Made by a program: the position numbers and the translations under genes
In this document: in pieces, positions 1-8,206 of the stretch
How the letters are laid out: every line of letters begins with the position of its first letter
Position numbering within the stretch: position 1 is the stretch's first letter
The notes under the pieces: generated by a model
What the model was told of the DNA's origin: nothing
The model's input: the letters and a program-made list of their open reading frames with translations, nothing else
The model's database searches: none
Assembly (NCBI RefSeq): GCF_000429425.1
Contig: NZ_AUBV01000014.1
Coordinates: forward strand, 1-64,000
Source: Algoriphagus mannitolivorans DSM 15301
GTDB lineage: Bacteria > Bacteroidota > Bacteroidia > Cytophagales > Cyclobacteriaceae
Direction of reading: 5' to 3'
DNA length: 64,000 nucleotides

Positions 1-258
1 GTGAAAATCTTATTTATCCAACCCGGAAAACCTATGCAAAATGCTTTTATCGAGCGATTCAACAAAACCTACCGAACCGAAGTATTGGATTACTATTCCT
101 TTGTATCACTCCAAGAAGTCAGAGAGATTACCCGGGAATGGATAGAGGACTACAATCATCACAGACCTCACGGAAGCCTGAATAATTGCTCTCCAATAGA
201 TTTTGCAAAGCAATGGGCGTTAACAGTGGATAACTTCTCTGAAGTTACCCACAATTAA
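1..258 (+). CDS. IS3-family transposase OrfB, C-terminal fragment cut by the window edge
   Basis: This is the last 85 codons of an IS3-type DDE transposase, the enzyme that cuts and joins element ends. The stretch QNAFIERFN (residues 13-21) carries the third catalytic acid, Glu18, and the later YNHHRPH block is typical of the end of the rve integrase domain. The GTG at base 1 is probably an internal Val codon, since the D, D part of the DDE triad must lie upstream of the window. Whether the whole element is intact cannot be judged here. The family call is firm; the IS name is unknown. Confidence 0.9.
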   Translation: MKILFIQPGKPMQNAFIERFNKTYRTEVLDYYSFVSLQEVREITREWIEDYNHHRPHGSLNNCSPIDFAKQWALTVDNFSEVTHN

Positions 259-320
259 CACCCTTAGTAGTAATAATAGTCAACATCAAAAACCAATTTT
301 GTCTATTTTAGAATTGTCCA
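1..320 (+). mobile_element. Right end of an IS3-family insertion sequence
   Basis: The transposase stops at 258. On the minus strand a sequence starting TGGACAATTCTAAAATAG runs inward from base 320, which looks like a terminal inverted repeat beginning with TG as in many IS3 members. The lipoprotein reading frame that begins at 435 loses sense about here, which supports 320 as the junction. The left end and any target duplication lie outside the window, so the boundary is an inference. Confidence 0.6.
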
Positions 321-435
321 AAAAGTGGGAAGCCTTCACTTGCAAGACTGTGATTTTGGCATCAATTTCCGCCGACTGCTGGCAAGCGACAAGAACCAAT
401 AGGCTGAGTACGATTAAATAGGAAAGTTTCTTCAT
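286..435 (-). pseudogene. Lipoprotein gene truncated by the IS element
   Basis: A minus-strand ATG at 435 opens a classic lipoprotein signal peptide: a KK n-region, a hydrophobic core and lipobox LVAC with Cys18. About 38 codons remain before the presumed IS boundary near 320. The frame then reads a few codons of IS sequence and stops at 286-288, giving 49 residues. The gene follows the DUF6090 gene ending at 447 by 11 bp on the same strand, so it was probably the last member of that operon. The original protein cannot be identified from the remnant. Confidence 0.7.
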
Positions 436-446
436 AAAAGTTGGGG

Positions 447-1208
447 CTAGTTGTTGGTATTAATTTCTTGCTCTATGGCCTGTAGAAGTTTATTAAAAAA
501 CTCCAAAAGCTGTTTTTCATCATCCAGTGCATCAATCCTCCAAGAATCGATATTACTGATGATATCTTCTACCACTCTATTTTCAAAAAACCATTGGAAA
601 TCAGAAGTATAAGATCCTTTTGGAAAATCTTTGTACTCACCATCAGATAATATGCGATTAGAGGAACTGACTTTACCATCAATGGCAGGCCAAAGCCTGT
701 TGATAATTAGACTTTTAACAACATCAAATTCCTCCAATCCATCGACTACTTCCCCTTCAAAGGAAGTCAACATGGATTTTAATTCTTCATTCCGAATGTA
801 ATCTAAGTTTCCCGATGAGATAAGTGATTTGATATAACCGTCTCTGACTTCAAAAGTGTACACCGTTTCGGAATTGAAAAGTAGGGTGTCTAGTCTGGTG
901 GTAGGGGAAGTGGAAATATCTGTTCCAAAAAGGCGCAGGAGTTCGAAGCTACACTGATGGGCCAGTTCGTGGTAGGAGATATTGGTTTTTAGGTTCTGAA
1001 TATTTAATAGGAGTTCTGTTTGAAGATTTTGTAGTATGTTCTGCTCAGCTATCCTGATTTTGCGCTCTTCATTCCAGTTATTCACTTGTAGGGCGATCAA
1101 TATTCCGATGACTACTAAAAATATTTCTCCAAGCGCATAAACCAGGTAGCGAGTCACTCGATTTTCATGCAGGAGTTTTTGACGGATTTTTCGGAAAAAT
1201 GAGATCAT
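447..1208 (-). CDS. DUF6090-family membrane protein (array copy 1)
   Basis: This 253-residue protein of unknown function has a basic amphipathic N-terminus (FFRKIRQKLL, residues 4-13), one membrane segment (about 21-41) and a mostly helical remainder. The motif LISSGNL (129-135) recurs in its neighbours and marks the family core. The ATG at 1208 overlaps the stop of the upstream paralogue by ATGA, so the two are probably translationally coupled. The first 48 residues match the other copies closely while the rest diverges. The DUF number is assigned from memory of the N-terminal signature. Confidence 0.85.
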   Translation of the reverse strand: MISFFRKIRQKLLHENRVTRYLVYALGEIFLVVIGILIALQVNNWNEERKIRIAEQNILQNLQTELLLNIQNLKTNISYHELAHQCSFELLRLFGTDISTSPTTRLDTLLFNSETVYTFEVRDGYIKSLISSGNLDYIRNEELKSMLTSFEGEVVDGLEEFDVVKSLIINRLWPAIDGKVSSSNRILSDGEYKDFPKGSYTSDFQWFFENRVVEDIISNIDSWRIDALDDEKQLLEFFNKLLQAIEQEINTNN

Positions 1209-1963
1209 CTATCTACGTTTCTGGTTGACTCTGACTCGGAAATAATTTTTTCACTAATCTCCCGGAGAACATATAAGGCATTCAAATAATTGGCTATTCC
1301 CCAAGCATGACTGTCAAGCTGGTTTTCAAACTCCAATTCCTGAAACATTTTTGGCGTAGGCGAATCAAATCTTGATTTTTCCTTCCAATTCAAAGAGCCA
1401 TATTGATCAATATTTTTTAGGGAGGCATTCTTTATCAAATAAGGCAATAGCAAGGTTTGAGCAGTTTCATCCAAGGTTTCGAAGCTTTCATTCTTTTCCA
1501 TTATCTCACCATTCCATTGAAAAATGAGCTTTCGTAAATTTTCGGACGAAATGAGGTTTAGATTTCCCGACGAGATTAAATCTTCAATTGCAGATTGAGA
1601 AGTGCTAAGGTCACGAATATCTAGACTCCTCTCGATAAGACTATCCAAATTGTAAGTTTTGAGAGTGGAATCGGGCAGCTTAAAAAGCTTCATAAGGTCC
1701 TTGGTGCAGCCTAGAATGGCTTCGTGCTGTTGGATACTGGCTTGTATTTTTTCTTTGTTGACTACAAACTCCGAATGCAAGCTTTGAAGAATCAATTTTT
1801 CTTTGTTGGAATCCTTTCTTTGCTCATTCCATGTATTGATTTGTAGAGCAATCAGGATACCTATGGTGACTAGTACAATTTCCCCAATCGCATAAATCAG
1901 GTAGCGAGTGACCCTGTTTTCCTGAAGCAGTTTTTGGCGGATTTTTCGAAAAAATGAAATCAA
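1205..1963 (-). CDS. DUF6090-family membrane protein (array copy 2), TTG start
   Basis: A 252-residue paralogue of the downstream gene with the same basic N-terminus, membrane segment (about 21-41) and LISSGNL motif at 129-135, the same position as in copy 1. It starts at TTG (1961-1963) where copy 1 has ATG; the residues that follow (ISFFRKIRQ) show this is the right start and suggest reduced initiation. About 190 bp without a gene separate it from the upstream array member, so it may have its own promoter. Its function is unknown. Confidence 0.85.
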   Translation of the reverse strand: MISFFRKIRQKLLQENRVTRYLIYAIGEIVLVTIGILIALQINTWNEQRKDSNKEKLILQSLHSEFVVNKEKIQASIQQHEAILGCTKDLMKLFKLPDSTLKTYNLDSLIERSLDIRDLSTSQSAIEDLISSGNLNLISSENLRKLIFQWNGEIMEKNESFETLDETAQTLLLPYLIKNASLKNIDQYGSLNWKEKSRFDSPTPKMFQELEFENQLDSHAWGIANYLNALYVLREISEKIISESESTRNVDR

Positions 1964-2154
1964 TAGAGCAAAATTTTCCCGAGAATATACTAAAAAATCC
2001 CTGATTATTAGTGCATTACTAAAGTATGTGGTTTACTTCGATTAGAAATTACTACACATTGATCTTTGTCTTGACCTATTAGCAGCGAAAAATGTTTTGC
2101 CTAACTGACAGGAATCGCGGGCTCAAGATCAAATCCGGCCTTTCTAGATGTTCA

Positions 2155-2871
2155 TTATTCAAGACGTTTAAGCTCTGTGTCCAGATCGCTGATCATGCGC
2201 TCTACATCTTTTTTCAAATTGGCATAAAAATAATCCAGGTAGGATTGTGTTCTATTTCTGTGAGTTTTGAGAAAATATAGGAATTCAATATCACTTTTTA
2301 AGGCTTCAAAATTCAGTGGAATTAGCTCTCCTTCAAAATTTGATTTTGGGAAATTGAACCCAGACTCAAATCTTCCGGGAAGTATATGTCTCAAGCCATA
2401 ATGAACCTCATCCAATTCCTCTGATTCGGCTTGGAGAAAAAAATCATACTGTGAATCATAAACTTTGACAAGGTTGGTCCGGATGTCTGGATTGGATATG
2501 ATATCCAAACCTTTAGACTTAAGGGTTTCAAAGGCACTGCTAGAATGCACAAAATGAATGGGTAATAATGTATAGTTAAATAATGCTGCAAGAGAATCAT
2601 GATATTGTCCATCATTTTCCAACAAGTCGATAAAGGTCTCTAACGCGAAAAGTGATTTTTTAAAATCATTGATATTGAGATTGATATCTTTTAAGTCGGT
2701 TTGAAGCTCTGCTCTGCATCCTTTCAGGATTTCAATTTCCTCCTTTTGTCTTTTTTGATTTTCGCCATAATTATTCAATTCAAAGGCAATAAAAATACCA
2801 ATGACCAGTACTATAATCTCCAGTATATACTCTGGCCATTTTTCTTTGAGTGCGGATATGATTCGTTTCAT
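2155..2871 (-). CDS. Divergent DUF6090-like membrane protein (array copy 3)
   Basis: A 238-residue protein of the same general plan but a different N-terminus: a short basic lead, a membrane segment at about 15-32 that ends in ELNNYGE, then helices. The family core is visible as LKSKGLDIIS (117-126), which matches LKSVGLDLIS of copy 5. It starts 3 bp after the VOC lipoprotein stop, so the two are co-transcribed. Membership of the family rests on the shared core and the NN motif after the membrane segment. Its function is unknown. Confidence 0.8.
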   Translation of the reverse strand: MKRIISALKEKWPEYILEIIVLVIGIFIAFELNNYGENQKRQKEEIEILKGCRAELQTDLKDINLNINDFKKSLFALETFIDLLENDGQYHDSLAALFNYTLLPIHFVHSSSAFETLKSKGLDIISNPDIRTNLVKVYDSQYDFFLQAESEELDEVHYGLRHILPGRFESGFNFPKSNFEGELIPLNFEALKSDIEFLYFLKTHRNRTQSYLDYFYANLKKDVERMISDLDTELKRLE

Positions 2872-2874
2872 TTT

Positions 2875-3405
2875 TTAAAAATTACCTGAAATGATTTGCA
2901 TGAGTTCTATGGTTTCTCCATCTGGACCTGTGAAGAAAGCGGTTTTGGCTTGGATGCTTTCCGTTTCTACCTGCGTAATCGGTCTAGAGGATAATCCTCC
3001 CGCTTTAATAATTCGCTCACTTGCTGACTCAATATCTTCTACCTCTATCCCCACATGTGCATAGCTGGCCCTAGTATTATTGGGAAGAGAATCAAGTGTT
3101 TCTCCAATTTCCAAAGCGAAATAATGTCCCGGAAATTTTAGTAAAGCCAAATTGATCTCCTGTTCTACCGTCTGGCCATCTTCCAAGGTTCGCTTTAATT
3201 TTTTGATGTGCTTTGTCACTTCCAAATCGAACGCTGAGGTATAAAAATCCAATGATCTATCCATATCTGATACATGCAAATACACATGGTTAAATTGTGG
3301 TGTCTTAGGACTTGTTGCTGTATTGGACTCACAACTCAAAATTGCTATTAATACGAAAATTGGGAGAATACACCCTTGAATTGGGCGATAAAGTAGTGTT
3401 TTCAT
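2875..3405 (-). CDS. VOC-fold (glyoxalase/bleomycin-resistance) lipoprotein
   Basis: The N-terminus is a long hydrophobic signal ending in lipobox ILSC, so the protein should be lipid-anchored outside the cytoplasm. One VOC-type domain follows: FNHVYLHVSDMDRSLDFY begins the first beta-alpha-beta-beta-beta half, and YAHVGIEVEDIE with ETIELMQ makes the second. Positions normally used for metal are His in NHVYLHV and in YAHVG, and Glu in TIELM. Most VOC enzymes are cytosolic, so a secreted version embedded between DUF6090 genes is unusual. Substrate unknown; it could be a binding protein rather than an enzyme. Confidence 0.8.
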   Translation of the reverse strand: MKTLLYRPIQGCILPIFVLIAILSCESNTATSPKTPQFNHVYLHVSDMDRSLDFYTSAFDLEVTKHIKKLKRTLEDGQTVEQEINLALLKFPGHYFALEIGETLDSLPNNTRASYAHVGIEVEDIESASERIIKAGGLSSRPITQVETESIQAKTAFFTGPDGETIELMQIISGNF

Positions 3406-3428
3406 TTTTCTATGTTTTAGTAAAAATT

Positions 3429-3620
3429 TTAGGATTCAATTATTTTTAAATGTTCTCCCTGCTTTTCAAGTTGTGGGATTTCATTCCAGTTATTGACCTG
3501 AAGCGCAATCAAAATTCCTAAGACCACTAAAAATATTTCTCCAATCGCGTAAGCCAAGTATCGAGTCACTCGATTTTGCTGGAGCAGTTTTTGGCGGATT
3601 TTTCTGAAAAAGGAGATCAT
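3429..3620 (-). pseudogene. Truncated DUF6090 gene holding only the N-terminal module (array copy 4)
   Basis: The 63 codons keep the whole conserved module (FFRKIRQKLL, membrane segment, ALQVNNWNE) and then run into 16 unrelated residues and a stop. The helical domain with the LxSxGL motif is missing. It lies 3 bp after copy 5 and 23 bp before the VOC lipoprotein, so the operon layout is preserved. It could be a decayed gene, a small membrane protein in its own right, or a leftover of recombination between array copies. Confidence 0.7.
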
Positions 3621-3623
3621 GGA

Positions 3624-4355
3624 TTAATCTTCCAATTGGTCTAAATGAAACTCGATTTTCTGGACAAGATCACCAACATAGGTATGAAGTTCTTCATATT
3701 GAGTTTGCATGAACCCTCTAAAAAGGATATTCATTTTCAAAACTTCTTTAAACTCCTGATTTTGGGATAATTCCTGGAAGTTGGTTGGCTCACAGGAAAT
3801 CCAAAGCGTATCAATGGTGAGGTTTTTTAAAACTTGAGGATATACAAAATCCCATTGGTACCGGTCATCTAGGCCTTTTTCCAAATTTTCCAGGTAAACA
3901 TACCGAGTGGAATAGAGGTAGGAGATAGAATTCCTTAAAGAGTCACTTGAAATTAAATCCAAGCCTACAGATTTGAGGTTTTCCCATGCGCCTGTATTCT
4001 CACTTAATTGATAATTGCCCAAAATATTTCCAAAGTGAAATTTCAGTGAATCGTGAAAACCTTGATTTTCTTGAAGAGCATCCAATACGATCTGATTAGA
4101 TTTTATTCTGGCCGTATTCCCACTTAAATTATACTCCAAATCCTGCTGATCAAATTTCAGGTTATCCCGCATTTGGGTGAGCAAAATGATTTCTTTTTTC
4201 CTGAGCTTCTTAGATTCATTGGAGTTATTGATCTGAATGGCGATGAGGATACCGATCACCACTAAAAAAATCTCCCCTACCGCATATGCCAAATACCGGG
4301 TCACCCGGTTCTGTTGCAGGAGTTTTTGACGGATTTTGCGGAAGAAAGAAACCAT
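3624..4355 (-). CDS. DUF6090-family membrane protein (array copy 5, first in the operon)
   Basis: A 243-residue paralogue with the same basic lead (FFRKIRQKLL), a membrane segment at about 21-41 ending in IQINNSNES, and the core motif LKSVGLDLIS (127-136). After the module the sequence resembles copy 3 more than copies 1 and 2. It is the most upstream gene of the minus-strand array; no gene lies in the 200 bp before it, so the operon promoter should be there. Its role is unknown; one membrane anchor and no catalytic signature suggest a structural or signalling part. Confidence 0.85.
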   Translation of the reverse strand: MVSFFRKIRQKLLQQNRVTRYLAYAVGEIFLVVIGILIAIQINNSNESKKLRKKEIILLTQMRDNLKFDQQDLEYNLSGNTARIKSNQIVLDALQENQGFHDSLKFHFGNILGNYQLSENTGAWENLKSVGLDLISSDSLRNSISYLYSTRYVYLENLEKGLDDRYQWDFVYPQVLKNLTIDTLWISCEPTNFQELSQNQEFKEVLKMNILFRGFMQTQYEELHTYVGDLVQKIEFHLDQLED

Positions 4356-4559
4356 AGAATTAAGGTTTTACTCCTATCGGGGCCAGTGGGAAAAGTCAAT
4401 TTTCTCGTATTCCGATCCTTGGTAATCGAAATCGAAAGAGGTTTATTCTCAATAATATAGGAATATTTCCCACTAAAATATCGCGGAATTCAAGGAAGGT
4501 AACACCTCGACTTGTCCTATAGAGCTTCTCATGCTCTTTTTTATTCTAGGCAAGCGGGA

Positions 4560-6509
4560 TTAAACCCCATTATGCAGATGTAATTTTCCTACTTTGGTTT
4601 TGGCAGGTTCTACGTACCACATTTTCATCGCACCTTTACCCTTGACCTCAATAAATCCTCTGCATTGGTAATCGAAGCGATGGTCGTCTTTTATCAATTC
4701 GTAGGTGCAGTCTGAGATATTTATCTTATTCAAGCCACATGCTGCTTCCATTCTCTGGGCGGTATTTACCGTATCTCCCCAGATGTCGTATTGGAATTTC
4801 TTGATTCCTACAATTCCCGCCACTACGGGACCGGTGTTGATTCCTATCCGCATGTCAAATTTGGCCTTGCTGGGAATGGAAGCGTCTTCATTTCTCCGCT
4901 CAATAAAATCCTTGACTTTCAGGGCGGCATAAATCACGTCACGTACATCTGAGTCCCCATTCAAGCCTCCGACTGCTAGGTAGGCGTCTCCGATAGTTTT
5001 GATTTTTTCCAGCCCACATTCTTCCATAATCAGGTCAAACGCCTTAAAACAGATATTCAACTCATTCACCAGTTCTTTTGCGGTGAGGTGTTGGGCCTTT
5101 TTGGTAAAGTCTGCAAAATCAGTAAAAATCACGGTGACCTTTTCGAACACTCTTGCCTCGGACTTTCCTTTTTCTTTGAGTTCCTCGGCCACTTTTGCCG
5201 GAAGGATATTCAATAACAGCGTATCTGATCTTTCCTTTTCATGCTGGATGATTTGGCTAGCTTTCATGATAAACTTATATCTTCTCCACCATCCCACGGC
5301 CAGCACAAAAAGCAGAACTCCGGTGACCATAAAAATTATCCTTTGGTTGCGCTCTACTTTAAGTCTCTCTTCGTAAAGCAGGCTTTGTTCTCTTAGGAGT
5401 TGAGCATTTTGGATACTGTCTAGTAGTTGCTTCTTTTCAAAATCATAATTGGCCATCATCTGCGTGATCTCCTTCGTGTTGGATTCATTCAGAATACTAT
5501 CCTTGAGTGCTGTGGCTAGTTTGAGGTACTTGAGTTCATTTATGGGATTGCTTTTTTTCTCTGCGATCTCCATAAGCCGCTCATAGGCCATCCGGATTAC
5601 TTTCAGTTCTGAGGCTGATTGGGCATTTTCAAGAGATTTCAGCGCATGAGCTTCGGATTTTTCAAGTTGATTCATTTGAAGGTATAAACTTGAGAGGCAA
5701 TTGTGAGTGTGAGCAAGCCCCCTACTATACCCTAATGAGTCCCTAATTCTCAATCCTTCCAGTAGGGTAGTTTCGGCTAATTCCAATTGACCTTTGATGG
5801 CATAGTTGTTTCCCAAATTACTCAGGGATAGGCCAATGGAGTAAGGATTGTTGATCCGGTTGGCAATATCCAAAGCCTGTTTGTGATAATAAATAGCGGA
5901 ATCTATAGGGCCTGTATTCTCAAATATGGTGGCCAGGTTGTTAAAGCTGGAATGCAAGCGTCTTGGATCTCCTTTCTTCCTATCAAAGGCCATCGAAATT
6001 CGCGCGTGTCTAAAAGCCTCTTCATAGTCTTGTTGATCATAATACACCAAACTCAGATTAGTATGGACACTCGCTAAGCCTAGGGTATCATTTAGATTCT
6101 CATAAATTGAAAGAGAGTGTAGGTGATTTTGGATTGCGCGTTCGACATCTCCGAAATAAGAATATACCCCGGCGAGAAAAGTATGAGCTCTGGCCACTTC
6201 GAGTTCCAGATCGGCTTCCTGAAATTTCGGAATTATGGACTCTACGGCTTTGGGATCAAAGGAAGAAGGATTCAGCTCCTGTGTTGCGATGGTCTTATAA
6301 AACTCACTTCTAAGGAGACCAACTTTGTATTTCTTTTCAGCACTGATTTGAGAAGCTAAATCGGCCAGTTCTTGTGCCTTTTCGAATTGGTGGTCTCCAT
6401 AAGCTTGAAAAGATTGGGTGCATAAGCTATCCACATTTTGCTTCCAATTCTCTTGACCAAATACGGCCAAGGAGCTCAGAAATATCAATATTAGAATCGC
6501 CTTCTTCAT
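4560..6509 (-). CDS. TPR receptor with class III adenylate cyclase domain
   Basis: A signal peptide (1-19), tetratricopeptide repeats over about 30-340, a coiled stretch, one membrane helix (391-408) and a cytosolic class III cyclase domain (about 455-635). Metal ligands D464 and D508, adenine-selecting K504 and D575, and transition-state N582 and R586 are all present, so the protein should make cAMP from ATP rather than cGMP. The TPR part is predicted to be periplasmic and would pass a signal through the membrane. It stands alone, with 150-200 bp free on each side. The ligand is unknown. Confidence 0.9.
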   Translation of the reverse strand: MKKAILILIFLSSLAVFGQENWKQNVDSLCTQSFQAYGDHQFEKAQELADLASQISAEKKYKVGLLRSEFYKTIATQELNPSSFDPKAVESIIPKFQEADLELEVARAHTFLAGVYSYFGDVERAIQNHLHSLSIYENLNDTLGLASVHTNLSLVYYDQQDYEEAFRHARISMAFDRKKGDPRRLHSSFNNLATIFENTGPIDSAIYYHKQALDIANRINNPYSIGLSLSNLGNNYAIKGQLELAETTLLEGLRIRDSLGYSRGLAHTHNCLSSLYLQMNQLEKSEAHALKSLENAQSASELKVIRMAYERLMEIAEKKSNPINELKYLKLATALKDSILNESNTKEITQMMANYDFEKKQLLDSIQNAQLLREQSLLYEERLKVERNQRIIFMVTGVLLFVLAVGWWRRYKFIMKASQIIQHEKERSDTLLLNILPAKVAEELKEKGKSEARVFEKVTVIFTDFADFTKKAQHLTAKELVNELNICFKAFDLIMEECGLEKIKTIGDAYLAVGGLNGDSDVRDVIYAALKVKDFIERRNEDASIPSKAKFDMRIGINTGPVVAGIVGIKKFQYDIWGDTVNTAQRMEAACGLNKINISDCTYELIKDDHRFDYQCRGFIEVKGKGAMKMWYVEPAKTKVGKLHLHNGV

Positions 6510-6661
6510 CTTTTTTCCCTCTAGTTTTGGAACTCTTCAAGTTCCAGGCCTTACAATTTTGAGGTTGAACCCCCGAACTCAGACCTACCAATTCTACGCT
6601 ATGGACTCATTTCTCTGATTTGATTATTAAGTTTTCAAATGCCTTTGTTTCAAGATCAGGA

Positions 6662-7741
6662 TTACCATGATGGTTCATTGTGTTGATGTTCCATGCGGTG
6701 CTTTTTTAAGATATCTTCGCCAAAATCATTTCCTTTTTCCCTCCAGATGGAGTGGATATGATTGGCATTGTCCAAGAATCCCACATTGTCATATTCAATC
6801 AGGAAATCCGGACTATGGATAACGTAATAATGGGGTTTCATGGGTTCGTAGCTTCCAATCCAGGCAAAGTAGATTTCCCCCATCCCTTTCGAATGAAGCT
6901 TGCTTAGATACTCCTCAGCTTTTTGATGTTCTAGGTTGCCGATATATTCCTCAATGAGGTAATGAAGGATTTTTTGCTGTCCTTCATTCAATTCCGAACC
7001 TCGGATACCCTGAAACTCTTCCAACCATTGAGGTCGTTCAGGACTGGTGATGATATCTCCGGGCACTTTGCCGGGCAAGGTTGCTTTCGCTTTTTGTTCT
7101 TCATCCAGGGCGTTTATCAGCCAAAAGCCATAATCTTCTTCCTTGCTTAAAGGGCGTAATCCCGCATATTGCGTATCCTCCACAACTGCCGGATCCGATC
7201 CCAAAAACAGGGGAGTCATGGAGAATTTATCTCCAGATACTGTCAGATTGAGAGAGAGATGATGCCCCTCCAGCTTGATTCCCCAAGCAGTGTCGGTTTT
7301 TGGATTTCCTGCGATGGCTAGGTAATAATTCCCATAATCCCAGTTTAATCCCCGGATCATTTTGATAGTGTTTTCGTTGATTTGCCCCCGGTTGTATTGA
7401 ATCTCAAACAATTCATGGAGAATGTCATCTACCTGCATGATGGCAAAGGTTTTCAAATACCCCTGAGAACTGAGTATGGAGCTCAATACCTGATGAAAGG
7501 CAATTTTACTTTTCTCTGAAAGGGCTCCGTATTGAATGCCCGAACGGGCGGCCAAACCGATAGGAAGGTTGGTCCACTTGGTTCTTACCTCATCCTCGAT
7601 GGCGATCAAGCCCAGTTGTTGCTGTTCATTGGGCAGGGTCTCTAAGAATGAAATGGCTTTGGATCTAATTTGATCTACAGATTGGGAAAAGCCCAGCAAG
7701 CAGGGGAAAATGGCAATAAGGAAGAGCACTGGCTTTTTCAT
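6662..7741 (-). CDS. Secreted DUF3500-family protein
   Basis: A 359-residue protein with a signal peptide (cleavage near GFS-Q). The central WGIKLEGHHLSLNLTVSGD block and FLGSDPA are the hallmarks of DUF3500, a family of exported proteins with no settled function. The C-terminal tail is rich in His and charged residues (HRMEHQH), which may bind metal. No operon partner is close: 152 bp separate it from the cyclase and 465 bp from the upstream CDF gene. The family call is from recalled motif only. Confidence 0.8.
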   Translation of the reverse strand: MKKPVLFLIAIFPCLLGFSQSVDQIRSKAISFLETLPNEQQQLGLIAIEDEVRTKWTNLPIGLAARSGIQYGALSEKSKIAFHQVLSSILSSQGYLKTFAIMQVDDILHELFEIQYNRGQINENTIKMIRGLNWDYGNYYLAIAGNPKTDTAWGIKLEGHHLSLNLTVSGDKFSMTPLFLGSDPAVVEDTQYAGLRPLSKEEDYGFWLINALDEEQKAKATLPGKVPGDIITSPERPQWLEEFQGIRGSELNEGQQKILHYLIEEYIGNLEHQKAEEYLSKLHSKGMGEIYFAWIGSYEPMKPHYYVIHSPDFLIEYDNVGFLDNANHIHSIWREKGNDFGEDILKKHRMEHQHNEPSW

Positions 7742-8206
7742 GAGCTTTAAGATTTGAAAGTAAATGGAAATACTTTGTCGAGAGAATTATCCTTGGAACA
7801 CCTCATTCCGGGAGAAATGGAATTTAAAATTTCCAATCGGGTTGTTGAGATGTTTGCAACCATTAAAATGCCCGGATCAGGCAGGAGCGCTTCTGTATAT
7901 CCATTTGACGCCATTTATTGGATGGGTTAAAATGTAAATTCCCGTTTTGTAGTAAGGCGGTAGTTCAGCAAACTAAACTTGGCTTTGGCCAGAAAAACTG
8001 ACATACAATTGCTTGGTTATATAATATAGCCAAATTTTCTCGAACTACCGCTGAAAAAGTCCATTAATAACGAGCGAGTTATGGGATTGTCCGGCTTCCT
8101 GAAGGTTGAAAAATCAAATTAAGTGCATAAACGCAAAGAGGATTCTTAACCTAAGAGAGTAAAGAAAAAGCTCCGATTTTCTGAATTTATTCCATTTGTC
8201 AGATCA
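7742..8206. other. Intergenic stretch with a long-range inverted repeat
   Basis: This 465-bp stretch holds no convincing gene or RNA. Its only structure is the inverted repeat at 7957-8051, listed separately. The promoter of the DUF3500 gene should lie in the left part. Confidence 0.6.
7957..8051. repeat. 95-bp element with 10-bp perfect terminal inverted repeats
   Basis: GCGGTAGTTC (7957-7966) is matched by GAACTACCGC (8042-8051). Pairing continues imperfectly inward, where TTGGCT on one arm faces its near complement on the other. It lies between two minus-strand genes. It could be a miniature mobile element, a large hairpin in the transcript, or chance. Confidence 0.35.

Noticed and set aside
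4525..4546. Small hairpin with a plus-strand T-run (AGAGC/GCTCT)
   Set aside because: No plus-strand gene lies upstream, and on the minus strand it lacks a T-tract, so a terminator call is not supported.
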